The notes below the pieces were generated by a model. That model was given only the letters and a program-made list of their open reading frames with translations. It made no database searches and was not told the origin of the DNA. A stretch of DNA of 64,000 nucleotides, from the NCBI RefSeq assembly GCF_027484205.1, contig NZ_JAIXUB010000026.1:124001-188000 (forward strand), in the 5' to 3' direction. Numbering within the stretch: position 1 is the stretch's first letter; the number at the start of each line of letters is the position of its first letter. The DNA comes from Flavobacterium sp. Its GTDB lineage: Bacteria; Bacteroidota; Bacteroidia; Flavobacteriales; Flavobacteriaceae. Both the position numbers and the translations under genes were made by a program. This document shows positions 1-8,393 of this stretch, in pieces.

Positions 1-1
1 C

Positions 2-832
2 ACGGATCAAAACATACTATTGGGTGCAGGTTCATCTGAAATTTTAAATACAGTTGCTTTATATTGTTCAAAAAAATCTGGAAATTTAATTATTGCGGAA
101 ACTACGTTTGATTATTGGACAGTAACCGCAGAAAATGCAGGTCTTAAAAAAATTGCAATTCCATTAACGAAAGATAAAAAACATGATTTATCTGCAATGT
201 TAAGTGCCATTGACACTGACACAAAAATGGTTTATATATGCAATCCTAATAACCCAACGGGAACAATTTGTACGAATGAAGCACTTATAAATTTCATAAA
301 TGAAGCTACAAAAAAAACAAAAGTTTTAGTCGATGAAGCTTACCTTGATTATACTGACCAACCATCACTTGCAAATTTAGTATCGGAAAATAAAAACCTA
401 ATTATTGCCAAAACCTTTTCAAAAATATATGGTTTAGCAGGTTCACGAGTTGGATATGCAATTGCACATTCCGAAACCATACAAGAAATAGGTCAATTAC
501 AATTTTCTACAAATGCTAGTGTAAGTGTAGTGTCTGCTTCTGGAGCTTTAGCATCATTAAAGGACTACAAATTTGTAAAAGAAACTATTTTGCTTAATGC
601 AGAAGCCCGAAAATATACTATTGAACAATTAGAGAATTTAAAAATACCATGTATTGCTTCGCATACAAACTTTGTCTATTTTTCATTAGAAAATTATAGC
701 AAAGACTTTTTTGAGCAGTTAAAAAAGAATAATATTCTGGGAACTAAGCTTTATGAAGAAAAGGGAAAATGGTCAAGAATCACAATTGGCACAATGAAAG
801 AAATGAACCAATTTATTAAAGCATTAGAATAA
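2..832 (+). CDS. Histidinol-phosphate aminotransferase-like PLP enzyme, 5'-truncated by the window edge
   Basis: Fold-type I PLP aminotransferase, HisC-like. The frame is open from base 2, so the true start lies left of the window and the TTG at 20 is not a real start. Visible motifs are GAGSSEI (PLP phosphate region), CNPNNPTGT, the DEAYLDY segment with the cofactor-contacting Asp, and TFSKIYGLAGSRVGY with the Schiff-base lysine in FSK followed by the Arg-containing loop. The C-terminus ends with the usual R-I-T-I-G-T motif. Known role of the family: transfer of the amino group from glutamate to imidazole-acetol phosphate in histidine synthesis. No his genes are in view, so another substrate (for example a CobD-like or aromatic one) remains possible. 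Confidence 0.8.
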   Translation, partial: TDQNILLGAGSSEILNTVALYCSKKSGNLIIAETTFDYWTVTAENAGLKKIAIPLTKDKKHDLSAMLSAIDTDTKMVYICNPNNPTGTICTNEALINFINEATKKTKVLVDEAYLDYTDQPSLANLVSENKNLIIAKTFSKIYGLAGSRVGYAIAHSETIQEIGQLQFSTNASVSVVSASGALASLKDYKFVKETILLNAEARKYTIEQLENLKIPCIASHTNFVYFSLENYSKDFFEQLKKNNILGTKLYEEKGKWSRITIGTMKEMNQFIKALE

Positions 833-858
833 ATAAAAATATAATAACCGTTTATCAA

Positions 859-1497
859 ATGCAACAACCAATCACAGATTTTGAAAAACACTTTGAAATT
901 TACACTCAATGTATCGATATTACTATTGATTGGAACGAAAAGATTAAAGAATATGAAGCGTTCAAAATTGAAACTCCTCAAAACATAAAAGATAGTATAA
1001 AAAGACTAAATATAAATTCTAACTTTTTAATTATCACCTCAGAATTAGCAACAATAGGAATGTCGTTTAATAATTCTGATAGCTTTTTGTATAAAATGTT
1101 TTATATAAAATCCATTTATAGAATTGTGTATGAAACCTTTAATTTTATTGATGATAATGGCAAGTTTATTTTTTCAGAAGAAAATGAAAAAACTATTGAA
1201 ATTAAAGAAAAATTAAAACAGTTTAGAAGAAAATACAATATTGAAAAAATTGGTAAAATTAGAAACAAAATTGCGGCTCATTATAAAGAGGATTTTAGTG
1301 TACAAATGAGTATAATGTTAGAAATTGATTTTGAAAATACCATGCAAATGTATTTTGACTTTTTTCAATTGAAATTTGAAATTTCCAATTTTGTTATCCT
1401 TGATTTTTATACGGGAAAAGTAAGTAATGAATTCAAAGAATATTTTAAATTTGTTGAAGAAGAATTGATAAAAATTGGAAATAACAAATCTTCATAA
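859..1497 (+). CDS. Uncharacterised alpha-helical protein with HEPN-like R-x5-H motif
   Basis: A 212-residue soluble protein rich in Lys, Glu and Ile, predicted mostly helical. No signal peptide or membrane segment is seen. I do not recognise the family with certainty. Around residue 135 it carries KIRNKIAAHYKED, an Arg followed five residues later by His, which resembles the catalytic Rx4-6H motif of HEPN-superfamily RNases and helper domains. The gene starts 26 bp after the aminotransferase stop and may be cotranscribed with it. The next gene follows after about 20 bp. No nucleotidyltransferase (MNT) partner is adjacent, so a classical HEPN-MNT toxin pair is not supported. Function unknown. 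Confidence 0.6.
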   Translation: MQQPITDFEKHFEIYTQCIDITIDWNEKIKEYEAFKIETPQNIKDSIKRLNINSNFLIITSELATIGMSFNNSDSFLYKMFYIKSIYRIVYETFNFIDDNGKFIFSEENEKTIEIKEKLKQFRRKYNIEKIGKIRNKIAAHYKEDFSVQMSIMLEIDFENTMQMYFDFFQLKFEISNFVILDFYTGKVSNEFKEYFKFVEEELIKIGNNKSS

Positions 1498-1517
1498 CGC
1501 ATCAAATTCAATAAACT

Positions 1518-2087
1518 TTGGACAAAAAAGACTTACATTATTTTAAAAACACTCAAGAATGGCGCGATTGGTTGCACGAAAATCATCATTCGTCAGATGG
1601 AATTTGTTTATTGTTTTATAATGTAAATAGTGCTGAAGAAAGTATGCGTTGGGAAGAAGCCGTTCAAGTTGCTATTTGCTATGGTTGGATTGATTCTACA
1701 GTTAAAAAAATAGATGACCAACGACGCAAGCAGATGTTTACACCAAGAAAAGACAAAAGTGTGTGGAGTAAACTCAATAAAACTTACATTGAAAAACTCC
1801 TTGCAGAAAATTTGATTCATGAAAGCGGTTTGAGAAAAATTGAAATTGCAAAACAAAACGGTTCATGGGAATCACTAGATGCAGTTGAAAATTTAGAACT
1901 ACCAAAAGACTTAGAATCTGCTTTTCAGCAAAATAAAACTGCCTTTGATAATTACCAAAACTTTAGTCCTTCCTACAGAAAAAGTTATTTGTATTGGTTG
2001 AATCAAGCCAAACGTGAAGAAACACGTAACCTTCGAATTGCAGAAATCATTCGCCTTTGTGAAGAAAACATTAAATCAAGACCATAA
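1518..2087 (+). CDS. YdeI/OmpD-associated family protein
   Basis: A 189-residue cytoplasmic protein beginning at a TTG (MDKKDLHYF). It matches the YdeI/OmpD-associated family by the segments EWRDWLHENHHSSDGICLLF, W-EEAVQVAICYGWIDS, the Arg/Lys-rich FTPRKDKSVWS and the C-terminal YWLNQAKREETR. Members have been linked to resistance to cationic peptides or bacteriocins in enterobacteria, but the biochemical role is not settled. It lies 20 bp downstream of the HEPN-like gene and is probably on the same transcript. No upstream in-frame ATG fits better than the TTG. Confidence 0.75.
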   Translation: MDKKDLHYFKNTQEWRDWLHENHHSSDGICLLFYNVNSAEESMRWEEAVQVAICYGWIDSTVKKIDDQRRKQMFTPRKDKSVWSKLNKTYIEKLLAENLIHESGLRKIEIAKQNGSWESLDAVENLELPKDLESAFQQNKTAFDNYQNFSPSYRKSYLYWLNQAKREETRNLRIAEIIRLCEENIKSRP

Positions 2088-2127
2088 ATTCTTAACATTT
2101 ATACATCTGAACTTTCTTAAAAATACC

Positions 2128-2135
2128 TAGCTTTG
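2128..2135 (+). promoter_or_regulatory. Bacteroidota -7 promoter element
   Basis: TAGCTTTG matches the TAnnTTTG -7 element recognised by the Bacteroidota primary sigma factor. It lies 17 bp before the LETM1-related gene start. The -33 TTTG box is weak. Confidence 0.5.
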
Positions 2136-2152
2136 TAGCTCAAAATAAAGCT

Positions 2153-3343
2153 ATGATAAACCCTTCAGCACACGGTTGGATTGATAAATATTTTGTAGAG
2201 CAAAAATTATTGTTCGACACAAGTATCGATGCTTTACCATTTTATAAAACCATCCGTGAGACAGGTTTTATTTATGGACATATTATTGCAATAAATTCCA
2301 ATCCTGCTATAGACATATCTCAATGGAAATCGGATGAAATTTCTAAAGTAGCTTTATTGACAACACTTCATGATGTTTATCTGTTTTCAAATAAAAAAGA
2401 AAACACGGATGATTTTATCAAAAAAACAGTTGCATTTTATAAAGAAATGACGCCAAAAGGTTTTGTACTTTTTGATAAGTTAATAACTTCTAATCCTAGT
2501 TCAAAATTAGAGAGTTTGATAAATGAACGTGTTCAAACGAATAAAGATATCATCAGTAAAAACTTCTCTCATATTGTAACTAATGCCTTATTATTTGTTG
2601 ATGTTTTAGCATTTTACCACTATTTACAAGAAGGAAAAATTCCAGAAAAATACTTGAAACGCATGGAAGAAACGATTATGAGTATTGTTTCTTTAGCACT
2701 AAAAGTAAAGACTATTAAATCGCAACACGATGATTTATTGATTAAATTATTTGAAGCATCAGTTCGATATACCAAATTTTCAAAAGTAAGTATTCAAAAT
2801 TTAGAAGAGTTACCATTAGATTACTTTACAAATGATTTAGAAAAGTATTATTTGTTAGATTTAGCTGGAATTACACTATGGAATGATGGCAAAGTTGAAA
2901 ATGATGAAGTTTACTTTCTTCATAAATTGGCCGAAGCTATGTCAATTTCAAGTGAATTTGTAAACGAAAGTGTGGTTAAAACCAATGATTTCATAACACT
3001 TCATAAAAAGGATATTCAATATTTTAATTATTCCAATCCGGTAAAACATTTTTACGATCAAACTACCACAGGCGTTCAAGTTTTGATTAAAAGAAATCAA
3101 AAACGATTGACTAAAGAAATTTCTGAAAGTAAAGAATTGATGAAACTTTTAGCCAAATCCACTCAAAAAGATTTGAGCACAGAGGAAAAAAAGAAAGTAA
3201 AAAAACAATTACTCGACATTTGCAAAAGCATTCCGTCTTTAACTATTTTTTTACTTCCTGGTGGCGGATTGTTATTACCAATTTTGATAAAATTTATTCC
3301 GCAATTATTGCCTTCTGCTTTTAATGAAAATTTAGAAGATTAA
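2153..3343 (+). CDS. LETM1-related (biofilm-associated type) protein
   Basis: A 396-residue protein, conserved in flavobacteria and annotated there as LETM1-related. The N-terminal two thirds is helical and of unknown function (MINPSAHGWIDKYF). The C-terminal part, from about residue 300, contains ELMKLLAKSTQKDLSTEEKKKVKKQLLDICKSIPSLTIFLLPGG and a hydrophobic LLPILIKFIPQLLPSAF end. This is the pattern of the LETM1-like (ribosome-binding) domain of mitochondrial ion-exchange proteins, here as a C-terminal membrane-associating segment. The role in bacteria is not established. It overlaps the stop of the convergent LysR gene by 4 bp. Confidence 0.75.
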   Translation: MINPSAHGWIDKYFVEQKLLFDTSIDALPFYKTIRETGFIYGHIIAINSNPAIDISQWKSDEISKVALLTTLHDVYLFSNKKENTDDFIKKTVAFYKEMTPKGFVLFDKLITSNPSSKLESLINERVQTNKDIISKNFSHIVTNALLFVDVLAFYHYLQEGKIPEKYLKRMEETIMSIVSLALKVKTIKSQHDDLLIKLFEASVRYTKFSKVSIQNLEELPLDYFTNDLEKYYLLDLAGITLWNDGKVENDEVYFLHKLAEAMSISSEFVNESVVKTNDFITLHKKDIQYFNYSNPVKHFYDQTTTGVQVLIKRNQKRLTKEISESKELMKLLAKSTQKDLSTEEKKKVKKQLLDICKSIPSLTIFLLPGGGLLLPILIKFIPQLLPSAFNENLED

Positions 3344-4263
3344 TAATTTTTTATCCATTCAAAATGTTTGTTTTTAATTTCTTCATTAAATTTAGAAACA
3401 AAATCAAGATATGCTTTAGCAACTGGGCTTAACTTTTTACCTTTCAACCAAATCAATCTCCAACTTGAAACTATTGGAAGTTTGTCAACAGGTAAAATTT
3501 TAATATCACCTTTTTCCAATTCATTTTTTAATCCGATAAGAGGCATGATAGAAAGCCCTAAACCAGCAATAACTGACTGTTTAACAGCTTCGTTAGATGT
3601 TAATTGTATTTTCATATTGGGAACTATTCCTTTTTTATCAAGAAAATTTTCCATTGAAAATCTCGTTGCTGAACCAAGTTCTCTATAAATTAGCGGCTGA
3701 CTTGAAACATAGTTTGATAAACTAGAATCTTGATTTATTTCAGAAAACTTATTCCCTACCAAAAATAATTTATTATCCATTAGTGGTAATGATTCAACAA
3801 TTATGTCATTTGGAAGTATTGACACTAATGCAAAATCTATTTCATTATTTTTTAGTGATTTTATAACTTTACTTTTATTAGTTACATCCATTTCAAGTTC
3901 TACCTCAGAATTATTTTTCATAAATTCAGATAAATAGTAAGGCATAACATATTTTCCTGTTGAAACAACAGATAACTTTAACCTACCAGATAATTGTCCT
4001 TTAAAGGCTTGAGTCTTATAATTTATTGCATAAACTTCATTTATTATATTTTCGGCTGCTAAAGCAATTTCCTTACCAAAATCAGTTATATACAATTTTC
4101 TTCCAATAACTTCTGTAAGAGGAATTTCAAATTGATCTTGAAAATTTCTTAATTGAATTGAAACTGCGGGTTGTGTTAGATGCAACTCCTCTGAAGCCTT
4201 GGTAATACTTTTAGTTTGTGTTATTTTCAAAAAAACTTGAAGTTGATGCAAGGTATAATTCAT
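3340..4263 (-). CDS. LysR-family regulator, CbbR/CysB-like
   Basis: A 307-residue LysR-type regulator. Residues 1-60 form the winged HTH (HQLQVFLKITQTKSITKASEELHLTQPAVS), and the rest is the periplasmic-binding-protein-like effector domain with ELGSATRFSMENF and GLGLSIMPLIG. It is transcribed divergently from the 4356-7665 gene run that ends in an SbtA-type bicarbonate permease. In autotrophs LysR proteins of the CbbR/CmpR branch control carbon-fixation and bicarbonate-uptake genes. That assignment here is inference from position and general resemblance. LysR proteins usually bind the divergent intergenic region, here 4264-4355. Confidence 0.8.
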   Translation of the reverse strand: MNYTLHQLQVFLKITQTKSITKASEELHLTQPAVSIQLRNFQDQFEIPLTEVIGRKLYITDFGKEIALAAENIINEVYAINYKTQAFKGQLSGRLKLSVVSTGKYVMPYYLSEFMKNNSEVELEMDVTNKSKVIKSLKNNEIDFALVSILPNDIIVESLPLMDNKLFLVGNKFSEINQDSSLSNYVSSQPLIYRELGSATRFSMENFLDKKGIVPNMKIQLTSNEAVKQSVIAGLGLSIMPLIGLKNELEKGDIKILPVDKLPIVSSWRLIWLKGKKLSPVAKAYLDFVSKFNEEIKNKHFEWIKNY

Positions 4264-4355
4264 AAAAATATTTTATATATATCATTACAAATATAAATAA
4301 AAATATATGATTTATAATTAAGAGTTTTGTACAATCAATTTTAACTAAATAAAGT
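4264..4355. promoter_or_regulatory. Divergent intergenic region between LysR gene and carbon-locus genes
   Basis: 92 bp, extremely AT-rich. It contains ATATATCAT and, 25 bp further on, ATATATGAT, giving an ATCAT...ATGAT inverted arrangement. It is a plausible LysR operator by position, but no canonical T-N11-A box is clear. Confidence 0.35.
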
Positions 4356-4607
4356 ATGAATAGAAATAATAATGAAATTATTAAATCAAACTTAGACAAT
4401 CTAAAATTAGACAAAGACAATAAAACAATAACAAAAAACTTAATTTATTCAAAAACAAGTCACAATCTACTAATGCTATTTTCAATGATTATTATACTAA
4501 CAGGACTTTACCAAGCGACAATTAGTGAAACTTTTACAAATGATATAATCATTGGAATAGGAATTATAACAAGCGGATACGGATTTATGAAACTATCAAA
4601 TAAATAA
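4356..4607 (+). CDS. Small two-helix membrane protein
   Basis: 83 residues. A charged, Asn/Lys/Asp-rich N-terminus of about 38 residues is followed by two hydrophobic helices (LLMLFSMIIILTGLYQA and IIIGIGIITSGYGFM). There is no signal peptide or lipobox. It is the first gene of the run that leads to the bicarbonate permease and is divergent to the LysR gene. The next gene starts 2 bp after its stop, so cotranscription is very likely. I recognise no family. Confidence 0.6.
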   Translation: MNRNNNEIIKSNLDNLKLDKDNKTITKNLIYSKTSHNLLMLFSMIIILTGLYQATISETFTNDIIIGIGIITSGYGFMKLSNK

Positions 4608-4609
4608 AA

Positions 4610-4888
4610 ATGGAAAACAATCAAGAATTTAAACTTATCGATGGAACATTTTCTTTAGAAGATGCAGACAGTGTACTTACAACATTACTAAACTACAAAA
4701 TTGATTATCACAAGAGAGAAGATTTTAGTAATCATATTCGTTTTAATAAAGACATTGAACATTCCAAAAAACGTATTCAAGAACTTAAAGAAACGAAAGA
4801 ACAAATAAAAAATCTTATCCAAAATTCAAAATCAAAAGATATGAAGTTTGTGATAAAAAGTAATATTTCAATTGAGTTAGAAAAATAA
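4610..4888 (+). CDS. Small uncharacterised coiled-coil-like protein
   Basis: 92 residues, soluble. The N-terminal half reads KLIDGTFSLEDADSVLTTLL; the C-terminal half is a charged helix with heptad-like spacing (IEHSKKRIQELKETKEQIKNL). It is packed between its neighbours with 2-bp and 1-bp gaps, so it belongs to the same operon. It is not a PII/SbtB-like protein: no T-loop or ferredoxin-like pattern is visible, so the usual SbtA partner is absent here. Function unknown. Confidence 0.6.
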   Translation: MENNQEFKLIDGTFSLEDADSVLTTLLNYKIDYHKREDFSNHIRFNKDIEHSKKRIQELKETKEQIKNLIQNSKSKDMKFVIKSNISIELEK

Positions 4889-4889
4889 A

Positions 4890-5726
4890 ATGTTTGAAGA
4901 AAGAAAGCTTCTTATTGCAACAAAACATCAGAAGGAATCAGTAATTGCTCCTTTATTCTGGAAAGAATTTAGAAATTACTGTTTCACTTCTGATGCATTT
5001 GACACCGATTCTCTTGGTACTTTTTCTGGCGAAATAGATCGAAAAAAAGATGCACTATCAACGTTAAGAGAAAAATGTATTCTAGCACACAAAGCTACAA
5101 ATTGTGATTTAGTCGTTGCAAGCGAAGGTTCTTTTGGAGCACATCCTACACTATTTTTTGCACAAGCAAATGAAGAGTTGATGATGCTTAAAGATTTTAA
5201 AAATGATATTGAAATTGTTGCAAGAGAAATTAGCATGGAAACCAATTTCAATGGAAAACTAATAACTAATGAAGCCGATTTATTGGCATTTGCAGAACAA
5301 ATAAATTTTCCAAGTCATGCCATAATTCTGAAACCAGAAGAAAAAAATTTTTCAAAAATCATTAAAGGAATAACTGACAAAGATGTTTTAATAGAAAATT
5401 ATAACGAATTAAAACAAGAATTCAACAGTGTTTACGCCGAAACTGATATGAGAGCTATGTTCAATCCAACTCGAATGCAAGTAATTGAAAAAGTGACTCA
5501 AAAATTAATTGAAAAAATTAAAAGCTTATGTCCGAAATGTGCCTTACCTGGTTTTGACATTATCCATGCAAATCCGGGTTTACTTTGCGAAAATTGTTTA
5601 TTACCTACTCGATCTACATTAAGTTATTTATACAAATGTAAAAAATGTTGCTATGAAAAAGAATTACATTATCCGAGAGGAATAAAATTTGAAGACCCAA
5701 CTTATTGTGACAATTGCAATCCTTAA
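4890..5726 (+). CDS. DUF6671 family protein with C-terminal zinc ribbons
   Basis: 278 residues. The N-terminal domain contains KLLIATKHQKE, a DTDSLGTFSGE motif and CDLVVASEGSFGAHP, the conserved features of DUF6671. From about residue 210 there are four Cys pairs (CPKC, CENC, CKKC, CDNC), spaced as two treble-clef or ribbon zinc sites. The molecular function of the family is unknown; the zinc ribbons suggest nucleic-acid or protein binding. It sits in the operon between the 92-residue protein and Sua5, and its 3' end overlaps the upstream in-frame extension of sua5. Confidence 0.75.
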   Translation: MFEERKLLIATKHQKESVIAPLFWKEFRNYCFTSDAFDTDSLGTFSGEIDRKKDALSTLREKCILAHKATNCDLVVASEGSFGAHPTLFFAQANEELMMLKDFKNDIEIVAREISMETNFNGKLITNEADLLAFAEQINFPSHAIILKPEEKNFSKIIKGITDKDVLIENYNELKQEFNSVYAETDMRAMFNPTRMQVIEKVTQKLIEKIKSLCPKCALPGFDIIHANPGLLCENCLLPTRSTLSYLYKCKKCCYEKELHYPRGIKFEDPTYCDNCNP

Positions 5727-5734
5727 AAATAATT

Positions 5735-6694
5735 ATGATACAAATATCTAGAGACATATTTAAAGCCAAACAAATTCTCGAAAATGAAAATTTAGTTGCT
5801 ATACCTACTGAAACAGTTTATGGTTTGGCTGGAAATATTTATAGTGAAAAAGCAATAAATAAAATTTTTAAAACAAAAAATAGACCCTTCAATAATCCAT
5901 TAATTGTTCATCTACATTCTAAAGAATTATTAGAGAATATAGCACAAGAAATTCCTGAAAAAGCAAAAAAATTAGCAGATGCTTTTTGGCCAGGTTCGCT
6001 AACTTTAGTTTTAAAGAAAAAAGAAAGTATACCCTATTCTGTTACAGCAGGAAAAGAAACTGTTGCGGTGAGAATTCCCAATCATTCATTAACTTTAGAA
6101 TTGTTAAAACAACTTGATTTTCCATTAGCTGCTCCAAGTGCAAATCCTTTTGGTTCCATAAGTCCAACCACTTCTCAACACGTCGCCGATTATTTTACAG
6201 ATAGTTTAGAGTTGGTTCTTGATGGTGGTAATTGTGAAAATGGAATAGAATCAACGATTGTTGGTTTTGAAAATGAGAAGGCCATTCTTTATCGTTTAGG
6301 ATCAATTTCTGTTGAAGACATAGAATCTATAATTGGACCTATTGAAATTATAAATAAAAATGATAATTCTCCAAATGCACCTGGAATGCTTTCAAGACAT
6401 TACGCACCAAAGACTAAAACGATATTATCAGAAAATATTGAGGATGAAATAAAAAATTATCCAACATCCAAAGTTGGTATTTTATCATTTAAAGAATTGA
6501 ATTTAAATAATGTAAATATTGAAACAGAAATACTTTCAAGCAACGGTACTTTAAAAGAAGCTACTGCTAACTTATATGCTGCGATGCATCGATTAGATAA
6601 AAAAGGTTTAGACTTAATTATAGCCGAGAAATTTCCTGAAAACGACTTAGGAAAATCAATAAACGATCGTTTAGAACGTGCAACAAAAAAATAA
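5735..6694 (+). CDS. L-threonylcarbamoyladenylate synthase, Sua5 type
   Basis: Makes threonylcarbamoyl-AMP from Thr, bicarbonate/CO2 and ATP for the t6A37 modification of ANN-decoding tRNAs. The YrdC domain (about residues 1-200) shows IPTETVYGLAGN, KNRPFNNPL, FWPGSLTLVLKK and AAPSANPFGSISPT. An extra C-terminal Sua5 domain follows after SPNAPGMLSRHYAPKT, so this is the long Sua5 form (319 residues). I chose the ATG at 5735 over a TTG at 5714 because that TTG lies inside the preceding gene. One substrate is bicarbonate, which is notable because the next gene is a bicarbonate permease. Confidence 0.88.
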   Translation: MIQISRDIFKAKQILENENLVAIPTETVYGLAGNIYSEKAINKIFKTKNRPFNNPLIVHLHSKELLENIAQEIPEKAKKLADAFWPGSLTLVLKKKESIPYSVTAGKETVAVRIPNHSLTLELLKQLDFPLAAPSANPFGSISPTTSQHVADYFTDSLELVLDGGNCENGIESTIVGFENEKAILYRLGSISVEDIESIIGPIEIINKNDNSPNAPGMLSRHYAPKTKTILSENIEDEIKNYPTSKVGILSFKELNLNNVNIETEILSSNGTLKEATANLYAAMHRLDKKGLDLIIAEKFPENDLGKSINDRLERATKK

Positions 6695-6699
6695 ATTCA

Positions 6700-7665
6700 A
6701 TGAACTTAAATTTACTCTTAGATAATTTAACCAATCCAGCTTTACTGTTTTTTTTACTTGGAATAATTGCAGTAAAACTAAAAAGTGATTTGGAAATACC
6801 ACCAAATTCTTCCAAATTTATTTCACTCTATTTGTTGTTTTCAATTGGATTTAAAGGCGGACAAGAATTAGCGCATAGCCACTTTAACCTCGAAATAGTT
6901 TGGTCTGTATTATTTGGTGTATTTATTGCATTAGTTATACCAATTTATTCTTATTTCATTTTAAGAAAAAAATTTAGTATTTATGATTCTGGAGCAATTG
7001 CAGCTGCATACGGTTCTGTGAGTGCAGTAACTTTTGTAACAGCAGCATCTTTTCTAGAAATTCAACACATGAGTTTTAGCGGACACATGGTAGCAGTAAT
7101 GGCTTTAATGGAAGCACCAGCTATAGTCGTTGGAGTAATTTTAATTAGATTATTTGACACCAAAAAAGAAATAAATACCTCTATTTTGTCAATTGTTAGA
7201 CATTCGTTTACCAATGGTAGTGTACTTTTAATATTAGGAAGTTTAATTATTGGTTTACTTGCTAGTGACGAACAGGCAATGGGAATAAAACCATTTACAA
7301 ATGATTTATTCAAAGGTTTCCTTGCAATTTTTCTTTTAGACATGGGAATCGTAAGCGGAAAAAAATTAAGTGATTTTCTTAAAAGTGGATGGTTTGCTGT
7401 AATTTTTGCAATAGCAATACCATTAATTAACGGATGCTTGGTTGCAGTTCTAAGCCATCTAGTAACAAATGATATCGGTAATAGATTTATGCTATCTGTT
7501 TTAGCAGCAAGTGCTTCTTATATAGCTGTTCCAGCAGCTATGAAAATAGCAGTACCAAAAGCAAATCCTGGTCTATTTCTTCCTATGGCACTAGCTGTTA
7601 CATTTCCTTTCAACATAACTTTAGGAATGCCTATCTATTTAACAATAATTCAGATAAGTAATTAA
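6700..7665 (+). CDS. SbtA-type sodium-dependent bicarbonate permease
   Basis: A 321-residue inner-membrane protein with about ten hydrophobic segments arranged as two inverted halves, typical of the SbtA family (Na_bicarb_trans). Diagnostic stretches are LYLLFSIGFKGGQEL, AAYGSVSAVTFVTA (substrate loop) and the second-half LLDMGIVSGKKL with ASYIAVPAAMKIAVP. In cyanobacteria SbtA imports HCO3- with Na+. Here it starts 5 bp after sua5 and ends the operon. Its SbtB (PII-like) partner is missing. A beta-carbonic anhydrase and a SulP transporter follow on the opposite strand, which supports an inorganic-carbon supply role. Confidence 0.85.
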   Translation: MNLNLLLDNLTNPALLFFLLGIIAVKLKSDLEIPPNSSKFISLYLLFSIGFKGGQELAHSHFNLEIVWSVLFGVFIALVIPIYSYFILRKKFSIYDSGAIAAAYGSVSAVTFVTAASFLEIQHMSFSGHMVAVMALMEAPAIVVGVILIRLFDTKKEINTSILSIVRHSFTNGSVLLILGSLIIGLLASDEQAMGIKPFTNDLFKGFLAIFLLDMGIVSGKKLSDFLKSGWFAVIFAIAIPLINGCLVAVLSHLVTNDIGNRFMLSVLAASASYIAVPAAMKIAVPKANPGLFLPMALAVTFPFNITLGMPIYLTIIQISN

Positions 7666-7699
7666 CAGTTAAATTTTGTTTCATTCATGTTTTGGTTTG

Positions 7700-7730
7700 A
7701 AAGACTACATTCAAAAGTAATGTAGTCTTT
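7700..7730. terminator. Bidirectional terminator hairpin
   Basis: Perfect 12-bp stem AAAGACTACATT / AATGTAGTCTTT with a 7-base loop, placed between the convergent permease and carbonic anhydrase genes. Confidence 0.8.
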
Positions 7731-7740
7731 CTATTTAAAA

Positions 7741-8385
7741 CTAATTTGAAAATTTTAATTGATAAACTTCATCTAACTCATCATTAGAACTCATATTTAC
7801 ACCTAAATCTGTTACATAACCAGAATTTAAACCATAAGTCCAACCATGAAGGGTTAATTCTTGACCATTTCGCCATGCATTTTGAACAATTGAAGTTTTA
7901 GCTAAATCAAATACTTGTTCTTGAGCATTTACTTCAACAAATTTATTAAAACGTTCCTCTTCATCTTCGATAGTATTTAGATAGTGCTCATGTAGTCTAT
8001 AAACATCTTTTATATGTCTAATCCAGTTATCGATTAAACCAATAGATTGATTTCCCATTGCTGCTTTAACTCCACCACAACCGTAATGACCACAAACAAT
8101 GACATGCTTTACTTTCAAAACATTTACTGCATAATCTAATACACTTAACATGTTCATATCACTATGAATTACCATATTGGCAATGTTTCTATGTACAAAA
8201 ACTTCACCTGGTTTTGCACCAATTATTTCGTTTGCAGGAACTCTACTATCAGAACAGCCAATCCACAACAAAGGTGGTTGTTGTCCTTTTGCTAAATCTT
8301 TAAAATATTCTGCATCAAGAGCTAATTGACTTTCAACCCATTTTTTGTTGTTATCTAGAATCTTTTTATAAAAATCGTTACTCAT
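7741..8385 (-). CDS. can: Beta-class carbonic anhydrase
   Basis: 214 residues, cytoplasmic; interconverts CO2 and bicarbonate. Zinc ligands C44, H100 and C103 are visible in CSDSRVP and HVIVCGHYGCGG, and the D46/R48 dyad of the CxDxR motif is present. Length and motif spacing are those of the CynT/Can (type II-like) beta family. It starts 8 bp downstream of the SulP gene stop and is probably cotranscribed with it. This SulP + carbonic anhydrase pairing, facing an SbtA-type permease, suggests bicarbonate provision for carboxylases (anaplerosis, fatty acid synthesis). Confidence 0.92.
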   Translation of the reverse strand: MSNDFYKKILDNNKKWVESQLALDAEYFKDLAKGQQPPLLWIGCSDSRVPANEIIGAKPGEVFVHRNIANMVIHSDMNMLSVLDYAVNVLKVKHVIVCGHYGCGGVKAAMGNQSIGLIDNWIRHIKDVYRLHEHYLNTIEDEEERFNKFVEVNAQEQVFDLAKTSIVQNAWRNGQELTLHGWTYGLNSGYVTDLGVNMSSNDELDEVYQLKFSN

Positions 8386-8393
8386 CTTTTTTA

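Noticed and set aside
4610-4888. SbtB (PII-like) partner of the SbtA permease
   Set aside because: Length is similar, but the sequence has a charged helical end and none of the PII T-loop or beta-alpha-beta pattern.
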